Source: Planctomycetota bacterium
Lineage (GTDB): Bacteria > Planctomycetota > Planctomycetia > Pirellulales > Lacipirellulaceae
Direction of reading: 5' to 3'
Length of the DNA: 64,000 bases
Assembly: GCA_024278955.1 (NCBI GenBank)
Contig: JAJRSE010000012.1
Coordinates: 62,001 to 126,000 of the forward strand
This document shows, piece after piece, positions 63,582 to 64,000 of this stretch; the first letter of the stretch is position 1, and each line of letters starts with the position of its first letter. Below the pieces are notes generated by a model. It did not search any database, had not been told where the DNA came from, and worked only from the letters and a program-made list of their open reading frames with translations. The translations under genes were made by a program, and so were the position numbers.

Positions 63582-64000
63582 ATGGCCGTCTCCCCTGCTG
63601 ATAAAGAAACTGAAGATCAGGAGGCATTGCCTCGCAGTCCCGAGCGGATGTCTCCTGTCGATACTGCGTTGTTGGTCGTCGATGTGCAGGAGGCATTTAT
63701 TCCGCACGAGCCGTTTGGCGAGCGGATTGTGTGGAATTGTGGTCGCTTGATGGACGGAGCGAAGATTTTCGGAATCAAGACATTTGCCACCGAGCAGTCT
63801 CCCGAAAAACTTGGCTCGACGGTTACTCTCTTGGCCAAGCGTCTGGAGAGTCCGGCGGCCAGCAAAACGGCATTTAGCTGCGGCGAGTGTGGTGAAACTT
63901 TTATGGAGTGGCGCAAGACGGGCATTCATCGTGTGCTTGTTTGCGGCATCGAGACGCATGTTTGTGTGCAGCAGACCGTGCTCGACCTTTTGGCTGCTGG
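63582..64000 (+). CDS. isochorismatase-family cysteine hydrolase (3' partial)
   Basis: 139 residues from ATG 63582 to the window edge, still open. The cysteine hydrolase triad is visible: Asp34 in LLVVDVQEAF, Lys95 in AASKTAFSC and Cys128 in GIETHVCVQQTVLDLLA. It resembles YcaC-like members with nicotinamidase/isochorismatase fold. The substrate cannot be told. The small minus-strand frames overlapping it are shadows. Confidence 0.88.
   Translation, partial: MAVSPADKETEDQEALPRSPERMSPVDTALLVVDVQEAFIPHEPFGERIVWNCGRLMDGAKIFGIKTFATEQSPEKLGSTVTLLAKRLESPAASKTAFSCGECGETFMEWRKTGIHRVLVCGIETHVCVQQTVLDLLAA

Overview
The window looks like a chromosome segment of a planctomycete, most likely of the order Pirellulales. 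The signs are PEP-CTERM proteins, DUF1559 pseudopilin-like proteins, the LEARNLLAAD-type leader on a calcium-binding repeat protein, a formaldehyde-activating-enzyme homologue, dockerin-like calcium motifs, very large secretins and many small palindromic intergenic repeats. The genus cannot be fixed from this sequence. No rRNA, tRNA, CRISPR array, prophage or intact transposase gene was seen.

Layout. 0-4 kb: the tail of an unidentified gene, a spondin-like PEP-CTERM protein, a methyltransferase and a frameshifted HExxH metallopeptidase gene. 4-7 kb: a sulfane-sulfur operon (ArsR repressor, YgaP-like rhodanese, CoA-disulfide reductase-rhodanese) with a palindromic operator. 7-17 kb: a DUF559-like nuclease, a Fae paralogue, envelope sugar genes (GT2 and heptosyltransferase), a zinc-ribbon coiled-coil protein, greA, galM, an RTX-like protein and a BON protein. 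17-32 kb: a type II secretion cluster transcribed on the minus strand in the order E-F-G-H-I-J-K-L-M/C-D. GspM and GspC appear fused and no prepilin peptidase is present. 32-46 kb: a nucleoside salvage island (guanine-deaminase-like enzyme, AMP nucleosidase, deoC, two purine nucleoside phosphorylases, thymidine phosphorylase, cytidine deaminase, hpt, nupC). It is interrupted by PEP-CTERM/DUF1559 genes and a secreted endonuclease/phosphatase. 45.6-52.8 kb: PrkA, DUF444 and SpoVR, followed by a translationally coupled unknown protein, a nucleotidyltransferase and HemQ. 53-64 kb: planctomycete envelope proteins, a PDZ protein, HtrA, HslUV and the start of an isochorismatase-family hydrolase.

How the genes work together. 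NupC would import nucleosides. Cdd, the two PNPs and the thymidine phosphorylase would release bases and (deoxy)ribose-1-phosphate. DeoC would break down deoxyribose-5-phosphate and Hpt would recapture hypoxanthine/guanine. PrkA, DUF444 and SpoVR form the widely conserved starvation/stress trio.

The most unusual signals are: a REP-like repeat inserted in frame into the thymidine phosphorylase gene; tandem PNPs that differ Asp/Asn at one key base-recognition residue; an uncharacterised protein coupled by an ATGA overlap to SpoVR; a GspM-GspC fusion with Ala instead of Gly before every prepilin cleavage site; a Fae lacking the usual catalytic His; a duplicated 3' fragment of a DUF1559 gene; and several families of inverted-repeat elements. 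I did not find a convincing new defence or mobile system.
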